Positions 47,843-58,924 of a stretch of DNA of 64,000 bases are shown here, one piece after another (position 1 is the stretch's first letter; each line of letters starts with the position of its first letter). The stretch comes from Staphylotrichum longicolle (lineage: Eukaryota; Ascomycota; Sordariomycetes; Sordariales; Chaetomiaceae), in assembly GCA_019096155.1 (NCBI GenBank), contig JAHCVI010000002.1, positions 2,046,001 to 2,110,000 of the forward strand. Direction: 5' to 3'. Made by a program: the position numbers and the translations under genes. The notes below the pieces were generated by a model, which did no database searches, was not told the DNA's origin, and saw only the letters and a program-made list of their open reading frames with translations.

Positions 47843-48541
47843 CTTGGGCGGTGTTCTTTTTGGGTTCGAGAGAAGGTGTGGTATGAAGGTTTGTTTGGGC
47901 TGGACTGCGTGGTGGTCTGTTTGTGTTGTTGGCTTCGTTCGACTGGAGGGGCTGGCACGAGGAGGCTGGAGCCTTGGACGAGACGCTGCGCGCGAGGGTT
48001 CGGTTTGTGGGTGCCAATCGCCGGCGTCGCAAGTGGGGTTCTTGTGTTTACGATGGAGCTATATCGCGGTGTATGCGCAGTTCTTAGGACTTTGAAGCGC
48101 TGCGTGGGTCGTCGGGTCGTCGTCGAGTCGTGTGGTGCCGGTGGTTGGCGATGACGGCGGAGTTGGAGCTGTGACGCTTGGGGCCCCAAGACGTCGTCAG
48201 CCTTGGCTGGTCCCTGTCCCCGGTCCGGGTTGGGGTTGGTGTGGTTCGCGTGCTGAACAAGCCCATGCTTTCGAGAGAGTGGAGCGCCGTAATGCACTTA
48301 GGCGAGGTTTCGCAGTACCGGGTTTCAGGTACCTGCCGCCTTGCCTGGGCGACGCAGCTCGGAGCTGCCTGGCACTGACAGCCCGGGCGGAACGAAGCTC
48401 CAAACCAAACCAAACCACCGCGATCCCCCAACATCCCGCCAACGACCTGCACTGCAAACCTGCGACTATTTTCTCGATTGATACCCTCACAAGTGACCGA
48501 CACACAGTCATTTTTCATCTTGAGCTGCAGGAACCGTCATC
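47843..48541. other. divergent promoter region vps55 / pre5
   Basis: About 700 bp. No further feature recognised. Confidence 0.6.
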
Positions 48542-49493
48542 ATGTTCAGAAACAACTACGACAACGACTCGGTCACATTGTAAGCTCCAACACGGGTCCC
48601 GCCATCTCAGCCCTGTGTTGCTTTCTCGACTCTCGCTAACCACCCGTCCAGCTCGCCGCAAGGGCGGATATTCCAGGTCGAGTATGCGGCGGAGGCAGTG
48701 AAGCAGGGCTCAGTGGTGGTGGGAATTGCAAGCAAGACACATGCCGTGCTGGTAGCAATCAAGGTGCGCGCCTACAACCGCCTCTCCGCATCCCACTTGC
48801 CCCCCAAGCCAGCCATCTGACCGCTAACGTCCCCCTGCCCCCTCCCAGCGCAACGCCGAAGAACTCTCATCCTACCAAAAGAAGCTCTTCCCCATCGACG
48901 AGCACGTCGGCATCGCCATCGCAGGCCTCACATCGGACGCGCGCGTGCTGTCCAACTTCATGAAGCAGCAGTGCCTCGGCCACCGCCTCACCTACGGGCG
49001 CAACATGCCCGTGCGGACACTGGTCGAGATGATCGGCTCCAAGGCGCAGATCAACACGCAGCACTACGGCAAGCGCCCTTACGGCGTCGGCCTGCTGGTC
49101 GCGGGTGTCGACGACCAGGGGCCGCACCTGTTCGAGTTCCAGCCGAGCGGCATGACCGAGGAGATGGTGGCCTTTGCCATCGGCGCCCGCTCGCAGATGG
49201 CCCGGACCTACCTCGAGAAGAACATTGACAAGTTTGCCGACTGCGACCGCGAGGAGCTGATCCGCCACGGCCTGCGCGCCCTCAAGGAGAGCCTGGTGCA
49301 GGACCGCGAGCTGACGGTCGACAACACGAGCGTGGGCGTGGCCGGCGCGGTCAAGGCGGACGACGGCAGCACCAAGGTCGAGCCGTTCAAGGTGTACGAC
49401 CAGCAGGACGTGACGGCCTGGATAGAGAGCGTGGCGGACGATAAGGAGGGTGCCGGTGCCGGCGAAGGTGAAGGTATGGAGGTTGACCCATAG
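48542..49493 (+). CDS. pre5: 20S proteasome alpha-6 subunit (Pre5 / PSMA1)
   Basis: Alpha-ring subunit of the 20S core particle. Three exons (48542-48579, 48652-48763, 48849-49493) give 264 aa, matching PSMA1 (263). The N-terminal MFRNNYDNDSVTF continues into the alpha-type signature SPQGRIFQVEYAAEAVKQGS, which identifies an alpha subunit. The opening MFRNxYDND and GSKAQINTQHYGKRPYGVGL are specific to alpha-6. The gate-forming N-terminus is encoded by the tiny first exon. The C-terminus is Gly/Glu-rich and ends GEGMEVDP. Confidence 0.95.
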
Positions 49494-49725
49494 ACGCACA
49501 ATTCTATTCGAGGATGCAGCGAAACAGATTTCTCGCCACTTTTGAGAGTCCCCTGCGGCTGCGCGTAGTTAATGTAACAACAAAATGAGAAGTCATGACC
49601 CCGGAATGCTCTCAAGGGTTCGGCGTCTTCTTGGGACCGGGGAGATGAGAATGAGATTCAACCGTGGAATCCCTTCAATGTTGCTCTATTTTGCCTCGAA
49701 ATCCTAACCTCCTGTCTATCTATGT
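49494..49725. other. short convergent spacer
   Basis: 3' flanks of pre5 and the LOG gene. Nothing seen. Confidence 0.6.
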
Positions 49726-50524
49726 CTACTGGTTCTTCCACGAGAGCTTGTATACCGCTTCCGAAACCTTGTACTCCCTCAACGCCGTGATGGCCTCGTC
49801 GGCCGTCTTGGCCTCGGCCAGGATGAACTTGTTGGCGCCGTGGATGAAGCCTTCCTCGACGCTCTTGTTGATCCACGCCAGGATGCCGTCGTAGAACCCG
49901 TTGATGTTGAGCACACAGATGCCCTTGTTGTGGATGCCGAGCTGGTTCCACGTCGCCGTCTCAAACAGCTCCTCGATGGTGCCGTACCCGCCGCTGAGCG
50001 CGATGAAGCCGCTCCCGGGCCCGCCCTCGATCACCTCCTGCGCCATCAGGCGCTTGCGCGTGTGCATGTCCTTGACGATGGTCGTCCGCCCGAACACGGC
50101 CTCCTCGGGCACCGCCATGTGCGTGCCCGTCGCCCCGTTGAGCTGCTTCGACGTGTAGGTCGGGTCCCGCTCGTACCGCACGAGCGCTTCGGGGATGATA
50201 CCATGGACCGCGTCCGGCCCGGAGAGCGCCACGAGCGTCTTGGCCACTTCGCCCATCAGTCCGACTGTGCCTCCTCCGTACACTGGTGAGGGAAAACAGT
50301 GTTAGCGTTTCATAGGGATGATACAATGTGGGGATGGGCAACTCACCGAGTGCGATGTTGTTTGCGGCCATGGCCCGGGCGAGGGCGCGAGCGGCTTCTA
50401 CATGCTCTGGCTTCGTCCCTGCTGACGAACCGCAGTAGACGCAGATCTTGGTCCGCTGGGTAGCGGCAGTCGACGGGGTCGCAATGCGTGGCTCCGAGAA
50501 CGGAGTGGATGTGCCGGAGTCCAT
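49726..50524 (-). CDS. LOG-family protein (nucleoside 5'-monophosphate phosphoribohydrolase type)
   Basis: Two exons (50524-50347, 50282-49726) give about 244 aa. The Rossmann-like LOG fold starts RTKICVYCGSSAGTKPEHVE and continues VYGGGTVGLMGEVAK, where the intron falls in the Val codon. MHTRKRLMA and the GGYGTIEELFE signature are present; the usual PGGxGT has Ser in place of Pro (SGGYGTIEE). Plant and bacterial LOG proteins release cytokinin or other bases from their 5'-monophosphates; older annotations call the family lysine decarboxylase-like. In fungi, members can be housekeeping phosphoribohydrolases or cytokinin-making enzymes in plant-associated species, and nothing here decides which. 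The ATG at 50524 is preferred because the in-frame sequence upstream is leader-like. Confidence 0.9.
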
Positions 50525-51804
50525 GATGCCCGCCGATATGTCTGAAAGCAGAAGCGCGAGCGGCAGCAGTCCTGAGTGTTGATGCGGGAAGTGGTCGGTT
50601 GCCCGCAGCAGAGAAAGGGGGACTTTATACTTGCGCCTGTGTCGCTTCACTGGGCGAGTATTCGGTCAGCGATAGGGTGGTGCCACGTAGTCCTCTCTTG
50701 GTGGTCGAGAAGCACGTCACGGACACTGTGGGAGGCTGGCTGGACAAGGACCGGTCGGACAAGAAGCCTCGTGTGGAGTTTCAGATTGGCGAATCCGCGA
50801 TGGAGTGGCGCGGCGAGTCCGGTGGACGGGTGTTGGTAGAGGATGTTGGATGGATGGAATGGGGCGTGGAATACCAAAACTGTCACTGGCACGGAAGGAG
50901 GATTCTCATCTCATTGTAAGCACTGCCCATACATATATACGCCTCTCCATATCCGACGCTACCCTGCGTGGCCGATACTCGCCTCTGACTGTGATCGCGG
51001 TCGCGAAGCAGGGCACCAAGGCATGTGACCCGCCCGTGGACCCTGATGGAGTCAATCGGTATGACATAATGGGCAGCCTTCAGCAAATCAATGCCGCGGA
51101 GTTCCTGGTGGCGGTTGCGGCGGCGCACAAGGTCTGGGGGACTTCCAAGATGAGGAAGCCGGGGGGAACACGCCGGACCTGTCGAGGACAAAGGTGCTGA
51201 CCGTGCCATGCAACACCGAGGTCACAGGATTAAGCATTGCAGGCCGGGAAACTGCAGGACTGCAGGACCAGTGAGGCGGGATGGGAAAGCTCGTGCTTGC
51301 CGGTGCGAATCCGATCGGATGGATCGGAGTGGTGTTAGTGTGTTAGTGAGCCATTGGGGGAAGGCCGCCAGTTCCAAGCAACACGTGGGTTTGGAACGGT
51401 CCCCACCCTCTCCAAGGAAGTCACCTTCGTGAACAGAGGTTTCACTTGGGAATACCAAAGAAAGAAAGCGCAACAGTAGAATCAACAAAATGGATGAACG
51501 AGACGACAAGATCCGAAATAAATTAGGGTACATGTCAATTGCATCACTTCCCATGTTTTTTGTTGCTTTCCATTTCCCAAACCGTGTCGCACATGTACGG
51601 TACATCCCATTACAAGGATACAGGTCGATTGAGTGATACGGAGCTGCAGTGTAACTGGACCTATCAGCACAATGCCCCGCTCTTGGCTGGAGCTTCCCTC
51701 ATTTCAGGCGCCATCACATCACTGATGCAGGGTCCTCTCCTTTTCTGCCTCCCCAAACTCTCAGCATCTCAACACCAAGAGTTGCGGTTTCGGCAACCGC
51801 CACA
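50525..51804. other. divergent intergenic region
   Basis: About 1.3 kb. Short open frames only. A small stem-loop (GTTGC/GCAAC, 51782-51798) sits just before the next start codon. Confidence 0.55.
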
Positions 51805-53835
51805 ATGCCCGAGGGAGCCGCGCAAACGGGCGGTCAGCCGCCTGCGCGACAGGATGGCGAAGGAGTGCGTCATCTAGCTGCGACATCGGACCAGACTTCT
51901 CTGAAGATACTGACTGCTGCACAGAAATCCATCTTCCGGACCATCATCCAGGGCGTGGCCATGTACATGGCCATGCAATTTGTGCTGAAGCAGTTCATGG
52001 GAGGTCCTAAAACCACGACCATTCGCGATGCCAGCGGGAAGGCCGTCCAGGTTGTGACGTCGAGCCAAGTTCCCCCCTACAGCGAACGACCGGCGCACTT
52101 GAACGATGGTGCTACCTACAACCACATTCCGCAGCTCGTTGCGCCCATTTGGCCCGAGAACAGCGCAGTCGATATTATGGTGACCGTCTCGCCGTCGTTC
52201 GGGCTCACTCCGCTCAAGGACTACCCGAAGGCCGAAGTCGTGTTCAACGAGAAGCAGTTTCGGATTGGCAACTGGACCGACAAACGCACCGCTGAGGGCA
52301 CCATCACCATTCCGACGCCGGTTCAGCACAATGGAACTCTGTGGGGGCATTTTTACGTCGGCTTGTCGGGAGCTCTCTTGGATCCCACCCAGCCCGGCTA
52401 TGACCCAGGTTCGGCGTACTACTTCGTCTATCCGCTTACCCAGTACATCCCGAAGAAGAAAGAGGCCAAGACGCGAAACCTCCTGGGTGATGCACCGGAT
52501 GCTGCCGAGGAAGCGGTGGAGGAACAACCCGAACAGTCCGGACCCATCATTGCGAACTATTACCACCCCAACGTCTCGCTGTCTTTCATTCCGGACTCGG
52601 GCCTCGTCACTTTCCCCCAGGCGGCCCCTGCCGTTCGTCAGTTCCTGCGGCTTGAGGCGACTGGTGCGCGTGACGGCACTGGCCAGAACTCGTGGTACTA
52701 TCCGATCCTCTTCGTCAACACTTTCTGGCAGCTCAAATCGCACATGACGCTGCTCAACGACACGGTGCAGAGTGTGCCCATCCGCATTGATCTCAACAAT
52801 CTGGCCGACTGGAAGTTCAAGACGATGGCGTCCATCGACATGAGTGGCAAGGAGTCTGCGCGCCAAGCGGCGTACGGGAACGCGTTGCCGGGTGGCGGCG
52901 ACGGAAGTGAGATTGAGATGATCAAGGAAATCTTTATCGACACCAATCCGATTCTCCTCGGCGTCACAATCATCGTCAGCATCGCGCACATGATCCTTGA
53001 AACGCTAGCTTTTGGTTCCGACATTGCGCACTACCGCAAGAAGAAGGACAATGTGGGCATTTCTGTGCGGTCCATTCTGGCAAATGTCTTCATGCAGACG
53101 GTCATCTTCCTCTACCTGATCGACCAATCGCAGAATACCAGCTGGATGATTCTGGGTGGGCAGGCGGTCGGCATTGTGATTGAGCTCTGGAAGATAACGA
53201 CGGTGGTCAACGTCCGGGTGCGCCCCGCGCCGGGGTCTTTCATACCGTACCGCGTGTCCTTCGAGGACAAGCACAAGCTCAGCGAGACCGAGGAGAAGAC
53301 CAAAGAGTACGACGAGATCGCCTTCAAGTACATGTACATGGCAGGCATCCCTCTGCTCATCGCGTACGCCGTCTACTCGCTCGTCTACGAGACGCACAAG
53401 TCCTGGTACTCGTACATCATCGCAACGCTTGTGGGCTCCGTTTACGCGTACGGCTTCCTCATGATGGTGCCGTCGCTCTACATCAACTACCGTCTCAAGA
53501 GTGTCGCGCACATGCCGGCCAAGGCCATGATGTACAAGTTTCTCAACACCTTCATCGACGACCTGTTTGCTTTCACCATCAAGATGCCCTTCTTGCACCG
53601 CCTGGCGACGCTCAGAGATGATGTCATTTTCTTCATTTACCTATATCAGCGGTGGGCATACAAGATTGACTATACCCGCGTCAACGAGTTTGGCCAGGGC
53701 GGCGAGGACGAGGAGGAGGTGGACAAAAAGGACAACAAGGAGGAGCAAGAGACTTTGCCCGCTGGCCTTGCCGAAGAGACTGCCAAGTCGACGGGCGCAG
53801 ATGCACCCAAAGCAAAGGTGACAAGGAGGAAATAG
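51805..53835 (+). CDS. CLPTM1-family transmembrane protein
   Basis: Single exon, 676 aa, the normal length of CLPTM1 proteins. Animal CLPTM1 limits GABA-A receptor forward traffic and CLPTM1L is a lipid scramblase; the fungal role is not established. Features are a first hydrophobic segment at about 43-65 (IFRTIIQGVAMYMAMQFVLK) and a lumenal beta-rich region containing WPENSAVDIMVTVSPSF, YPLTQYIPKKK and YYHPNVSLSFIPDSG. The multi-span block follows (LGVTIIVSIAHMILETLAFG, SILANVFMQTVIFLYLIDQS, GGQAVGIVIELWKITTVVNV, MAGIPLLIAYAVYSLVYETH, IIATLVGSVYAYGFLMMVPS). The family signature MYKFLNTFIDDLFAFTIKMP comes next, then RDDVIFFIYLYQRWAYKIDY. The tail is acidic then Lys-rich (AKVTRRK), suggesting ER retention by a basic terminus. 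Confident family call. Confidence 0.93.
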   Translation: MPEGAAQTGGQPPARQDGEGVRHLAATSDQTSLKILTAAQKSIFRTIIQGVAMYMAMQFVLKQFMGGPKTTTIRDASGKAVQVVTSSQVPPYSERPAHLNDGATYNHIPQLVAPIWPENSAVDIMVTVSPSFGLTPLKDYPKAEVVFNEKQFRIGNWTDKRTAEGTITIPTPVQHNGTLWGHFYVGLSGALLDPTQPGYDPGSAYYFVYPLTQYIPKKKEAKTRNLLGDAPDAAEEAVEEQPEQSGPIIANYYHPNVSLSFIPDSGLVTFPQAAPAVRQFLRLEATGARDGTGQNSWYYPILFVNTFWQLKSHMTLLNDTVQSVPIRIDLNNLADWKFKTMASIDMSGKESARQAAYGNALPGGGDGSEIEMIKEIFIDTNPILLGVTIIVSIAHMILETLAFGSDIAHYRKKKDNVGISVRSILANVFMQTVIFLYLIDQSQNTSWMILGGQAVGIVIELWKITTVVNVRVRPAPGSFIPYRVSFEDKHKLSETEEKTKEYDEIAFKYMYMAGIPLLIAYAVYSLVYETHKSWYSYIIATLVGSVYAYGFLMMVPSLYINYRLKSVAHMPAKAMMYKFLNTFIDDLFAFTIKMPFLHRLATLRDDVIFFIYLYQRWAYKIDYTRVNEFGQGGEDEEEVDKKDNKEEQETLPAGLAEETAKSTGADAPKAKVTRRK

Positions 53836-55528
53836 AGGGCGGCAAATAGGGGTGGTTATGGAATAGATCTGGCCAGGGATTTTGGGAATAGAGCACTAGT
53901 ACATATCCGGGAGCATCGATCCCCTTTCTCCGTAGACATCCCAACGCAAAAGAACGTCGTCGGTAGCCCCTTCGCTTGACCGAGGGTTCATATTCGAGTC
54001 GCTATGATGCTGCACAGACACAGGGCCCTGCATATCTCCAGCGGCCGCAAAGCTCCGGTGCGCGCCTCATAGGGCTGAGCGGCACAGCAGGAGCTTTGGG
54101 AAAATGGGGTTGTTCATTGGCCATTGGAGCCCTGTCTCACGCAGGCTACGGGCCCCGTAGGTTGCCGTTCTTCCGTCGGTCGACTGCACACTGCAGGTCT
54201 GCTCGTTTTCTCACCAGTGACAAGAGGATGCAAAGACGGATGCCCAGTCCAACAATCATTTGCACCGTTACCCGTTCCCCACAGCACCCATTGTACCTGA
54301 TGTCGGGGCCCTGTGGGGCCCTTGCCAGCTTGGGCAAGCACCCCGCAGAAACATGGGGCCTTGCTCTCGTCAAGTCGAACCTAAGGTAGTTGAGTTGCCG
54401 TGTCAGTCTCCCGAACCTGGGCTGGGCTACCATAAGCAGGCAGGTAGGGCGGCTACGTTGTGGTAGCCGTGCATGAAGTAACCGCCTGGCGATCCGCGGT
54501 CGAGGAACAGATAGGTCCTGTTTGACCCGGCGTTGGACCCGTGTATAAAAGTATAATTCCCAACTTTAGGCAAGATTCGGCGACACCCCGTGCCCAAAAA
54601 AAACCGTACACCCAACTGAACTTGAGGCGCCACAATGCCTTTAGGTTTTGGGAAGCAAGATCAAATTGTAAAATAATGTCAAATAAAAGTCATTAAGAAA
54701 GAAAGAAAAATATAGACGAAAAAGAAAGAGGAAGGACAAAGATAAAGGGGAAAGAGAAGAAGGGAAAGAGAGAAGGAAAGAGAGAAGGAAAGAGAGAAGG
54801 AAAGAGAGAAGGAAAGAGAGAAGGAAAGAGAGAAGGAAAGAGAGAAGGAAAGAGAGGAAGAAAAGAGCGAAAAGAAGAAGAAGAAGGAAAAGAAGAAGGA
54901 CAAAAGAGAAGAAAAAAAAGGAAGAGAAAGATCTAATGAACTTGAATTCCACTTCACTTATTTTCAGCAAGTATTCAGGCTTTCTCAATACCTTTAGTAA
55001 GAAATGGAGATGCCGCAATGGTTCTAGTGATTTTTGGTGGACGCCTTTTTCTGTCCAGAAGGAGGGCGACTATCGCCCTGTTTCAACAACTCGTACCGCC
55101 CCTCCATCGCTTATCTTAGCGTCCCGAGGCCGCCGAAGCTCCCCTGTCTGGGGCCCCGCCAAGCTAACCTTATCCCCAAAGACCCTCGTGTTGGGCGATC
55201 ACTGCCAACGGTGTCAACATTAACGGTTAAGCTTGAGCCCAGCCCAAAGCACAGAAACATTCTCTGCAGCAACAGACGCGAGAACAGACAACCGTCAGTC
55301 TAGTGCGGATTACAGCAGGGGCCCATAGCGCATGAAAGGGCCGTACCTGCATCAGTCAACTTGCATTTACGTCACACGAACATCCATCCTTCTTCCAGCA
55401 ACAGACGGCGAACTGAACAAGCCAAATCGGAAGGCTGAGTGAGGTGTTCAACACAAAAACAAAACCCCAACTTTCGGACCGAAACCAGCCCACCACTACG
55501 GTAAACAAGAAGAGAGGACCCCAGGGCA
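53836..55528. other. long intergenic region with polypurine tract
   Basis: About 1.7 kb without a supported gene. Centre is unusually A-rich for this window (54640-54960) and includes the tandem purine repeat. A short inverted repeat AGGGCG-ACTAT-CGCCCT lies at about 55063-55079. Confidence 0.55.
54690..54940 (+). repeat. polypurine tract with 12-bp tandem repeat
   Basis: Nearly pure A/G strand for about 250 bases. Its core, about 54765-54856, is seven to eight copies of GAAAGAGAGAAG. The opposite strand could be read as an Ser-Phe-Leu-Leu repeat, but this is low-complexity DNA, not a gene. Confidence 0.9.
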
Positions 55529-57002
55529 ATGAGCAGCGGCGCGAGCCGCGCCCGCAGCAAGGGCAGTCTGAGCGTGGGGAGCACCAGCGCCGGCGCCGGC
55601 GGCTTCGACCTCGACGACAACACCACCACCACCACCACCACCACCACCACCACCACCACCACCACCGAGATCCAAACAGTCGGCACCCTCCTCGCCGCCA
55701 TAGCCACGTCCTTTCCGACTCCCTCCGCATTCTCATGTTCGCTGACAAGCGGCAATGGGGCCCCGACGAGTTCGAGCAGACCCGCGTCCTCGAAGAAGCC
55801 CTCGACGAAGCCAAGAAGGACTTTCAGGAGATGGCACCGCTCGTGCACGGGCAGTTCTACTATGAAAACGACCGATCCCGTTCGTCTTTCCCCCCCACCC
55901 CGCATTCCCCATTCCCGAATTTCACCCCCCACCCCCCTTCTCCTTCCGGGAACCTACTCCCAGCCCTGGTATGTCCGCACATACTAACCCCCTCCCCCGA
56001 CCGGGGGCAACAGCGGAAACCCTCGCCGAGCTGCACGCGCTCCTCGCCCGGTTCCGGGCCCACGCCCAAAGCTTCCGCGACTGGGCGCGCCAGGGCGGGC
56101 CCATCAACCCCGTCTGGGCGCGCGAGACGGCCCACCTCGGCCGGGACCTGCACCGCGCGCAGTGCCGCGCCGCCCGCCGCATCTTCGCCGCCGAGCAGGA
56201 AGGGGCTCGCTGCCTGGGCGCGTGGCAGGTGCACCGCCGGCTGAAGCGCGTCCAGGCGGAGACGAGGCGGGCCGAGGAGGAAGAAGAAGAAGAGCGGCGG
56301 GCCGAGGAGGAGGAAGGGAGGGGGAAGGTGCCGGCTTGGCGGTTGGGGAGCCAGCAGCAGCAGCAGCAGCAGCAGCAAGGGGGGTATGGCGGGCAGCAAG
56401 TGGGAGTGAGATACGGGGAGGGCGGGGATGGTGCGGAAAGGGGGCAGGGGCCAGGGTCAGGGCCAGGGTCAGGGCCAGGGCCAGGGCCGCGACGGAGGAG
56501 GAGTTTGGAGGAGCTCGTGCCGAGCTGCAACGCCGTGGGGCGGTTCCAGCGGTTTCGGGAGTCGCACGACGCGGCGTTTGTGTGCGACTTTTGCGAGGGG
56601 TACATCGTCTGGCCGGACCTGCGGGAGATACCGGCGGAGCGGACGCCGCTGGCGCCGACGGCGGTGACGGGGTATCCGCACTGGCAGGCGAAGGGGGTGA
56701 GCGACGCGACGGCCGAGGAGAAGACGGTCGTGTTTGCGCCGCTGGCGATAGCGAACCACATGCCGCCCGAGCCCGGGGACTGGCAGGCGGGGCTGATCTG
56801 TCCGTTCTGCGAGGAGGATACGTATCTCGACGAGGGGGAGGACAGTTCCGAGTTGAGGTATGTCCAGGACGAGAGGGGATTTCCGGATCTGGAGGCGTTT
56901 CGAGAACACCTGGAGTGGTACCATACCGCGATGCCCGTACCGCCAATGTCATCGTTGGCGGCTGCTCTTCCCGCGGCAGCGTCGAATTGCAGCGTTATGT
57001 AG
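55529..57002 (+). CDS. unknown protein with CxxC and C..H-type zinc motifs (apparent frameshift)
   Basis: No family recognised. The likely product starts MSSGASRARSKGSLSVGSTS, then has a 15-residue Thr run from a CAC/ACC microsatellite, then EIQTVGTLLAAIATS. The natural continuation, SDSLRILMFADKRQWGPDEF with ALDEAKKDFQEMAPLVHGQF, lies one frame off; one extra base near 55704-55712 (GTCCTTTCC) would join them. An intron (about 55875-56011, donor GTTCGT) then joins in phase to ETLAELHALLARFRAHAQSF. The rest has an acidic/Glu-Arg coiled coil, a Gln run, a Gly-Pro repeat, and two zinc-type pairs, FVCDFCEGYIVWPD and LICPFCEEDTY. FREHLEWYH follows, so CPFC..H..H could form one C2H2-like finger. 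Frame joins are my reconstruction; the zinc motifs are directly visible. Confidence 0.55.
55621..55666 (+). repeat. (CAC)n microsatellite encoding poly-Thr
   Basis: About 15 uninterrupted units, read as ACC (Thr) in the frame of the ATG at 55529. Confidence 0.9.
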
Positions 57003-57360
57003 AGGCGTATGGAGTTTGGTTTCGTTTATGGAAGGGGCCAGGTTATTGGGATAAAGCACGGCGTTTCGGAATGGGTAAACTCCGAAAGGGTTGAGGTTGA
57101 GGGGAAGGCGCAGTGCTCAACAGGCGGCGAAGGACGCGGCTGACCAAGGCTCAAAGACCAGGAAGAATTCCCTGGGATGTCGTGCCACATGCCCTGCTTT
57201 CCCCACGAAGCAGTCCGGTATTAGGTACATCTAGATAAAAAAGAAGCATACACAAGTAATGGCACAACCAGCCCGCGGATCCCGTACCCCCCAACTCCAA
57301 TGCTGAGCCCGAATGTAACCAAGCAGATGCGCGCCCAAGGTTCCTGACCTCCCCCACTGC
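57003..57360. other. convergent spacer
   Basis: 3' flanks of the zinc-motif gene and sec22. No feature. Confidence 0.6.
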
Positions 57361-58079
57361 TCAAAAGAACCTCCACCACATAAAGACTATTATGATGAAC
57401 CCCAGCGCCGCAAACGGCCCGTACTGCTTCAACATCAAGTCCCAATTGATCTTGACGGCCGCCTTGCGGTACTTCTTGCTGTCGTCCCGCAGCCGGCTGC
57501 TCAGCTCGCCCATGCGCTCCAGGCTGTCGCCGCGGTACAGCAGGTCCTCAATGTTCTTGGTCATGACCTTGGTCACGTCGCGCAGCTCGTCGTTGAGCTT
57601 GTCCAGGTTCTGCGTCGCCCGCGCATCGCTGTACGTCGCCTTGGTCCGGCTGATGAAGGTGTCGAACTCCATGAAGGCGTACGGCCGCAGCACGGGGCTC
57701 ATGAGCTGCTGCGCCGGGTAGGTCGTCGAGAACTCGGTGGCCAGGTCCGAGAGGTAGGTGAAGGCCAGCTTGCGCGGGTAGGTGCGGTCGGTGATGGCCA
57801 CGTAGACAATGTCGGCCGAGATGAGATAGTGGAGCGTGTAGGCGCCACTCTCGATCGACGCTTGGGGTTCCGAGGTGCGGCTGAGGCGGCGCAGGATGAG
57901 CTTGATCTGGGATTTTACTTCGGAGAGGGTGCGTTCTGTTTCGGAGTCGTCGACGGAGGCGCACAACATCAGGCCTAAGGGGGCAGGGGTTAGTTGATCC
58001 GCTGGGAAGGGGATTCCTCGATGGGAAAGGGAGGGGCTGGTGTACCATCTAGCCTGGCGATTTGCGTTGAGCGAATCAT
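57361..58079 (-). CDS. sec22: v-SNARE Sec22
   Basis: R-SNARE of ER-Golgi transport. Two exons (58079-58046, 57974-57361) join in the Gly codon of MIRSTQIARLDGLMLCASVD to give 215 aa (yeast 214). The N-terminal longin domain runs to about 120 (AYTLHYLISADIVYVAITDR, PRKLAFTYLSDLATEFSTTY). The SNARE motif follows (LDKLNDELRDVTKVMTKNIE, LLYRGDSLERMGELSSRLR), with the zero-layer Arg in LLYRGDSLE. The tail anchor is YGPFAALGFIIIVFMWWRFF at the extreme C-terminus. Confidence 0.95.
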
Positions 58080-58924
58080 CTTGGGCGATTCAATATGTGT
58101 GCTCCTAACGGGAAACAAGGTCGATCTGGTTCTTGAGAGCCGTGTTGACCAGTCGAGGTGTTGGTGGCCACTAGGGCGAAGCTTGGGAGAGGGTGCAAGA
58201 CGGAGTAACGTGGCTTCTCAAACTGGCAAAGGTGTCGTCATCACCAGGCACCGGCTAGGCAGTCAAAGGATGCAAGGCTCTCGATGAGGGTGTATGCAGC
58301 TCAGAGGATGTCTAACAGTGAAGGACGGTTTTCAGGCGCAATTCATGAGCAACGAGATTGGCAAGAAGCAGGTTTCTTCCACTCTGGTCGTCGTGATGTT
58401 TAAGTGCATGCGACCCTTGACGAACGAGCACAGACCTGCCGCTTGTGAGCTCCCCTTGTCGAGTGGGCCCAGCAGTGAACGTTAGCTAGCAAGGCTGGCC
58501 AATCCTGTTCCATGTCTTACAGTTTCGGGGTCTCCCGCGCGCTGAACTCGGGCCACTGGACCCTGCTTCACCTCAACACCCGACAGCTTTCAGCCTTGTA
58601 ATCGTGCCGGCCTCTGTACCCGCATCCCCGCTGCCTTGACCACCCCCGTCTTTGGTTCTGTTGGTATTATTGGTGCTCCGCTTTGCTATTCAATACAGTG
58701 TTTGAATCAAAAAGCCGTTTGTCACGAAGCAATCTGGAATTCTCAAAGCATATATTCTTCTCGTTGGCTCAAGCCATTCCTCTCCTCTTCACACTCACTC
58801 TTCCCGGTCCCGAGAAGTGTGCTCGTCGCGCTGGCCGTGTCTTTTCGCTTGCCGTTCTCATTCTCCGTTCATACAAGCTCAGTCTCCGCTCACAGTGAAC
58901 GTTTAATCGGCTACCGCAGTCGCC
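58080..58924. other. divergent promoter region
   Basis: About 840 bp between sec22 and the Asx-domain gene. No feature recognised. Confidence 0.6.

Noticed and set aside
54641..55018. Leftward frame encoding a repeated SFLL peptide
   Set aside because: It is only the translation of a polypurine tandem repeat; no start context or homologue-like sequence.
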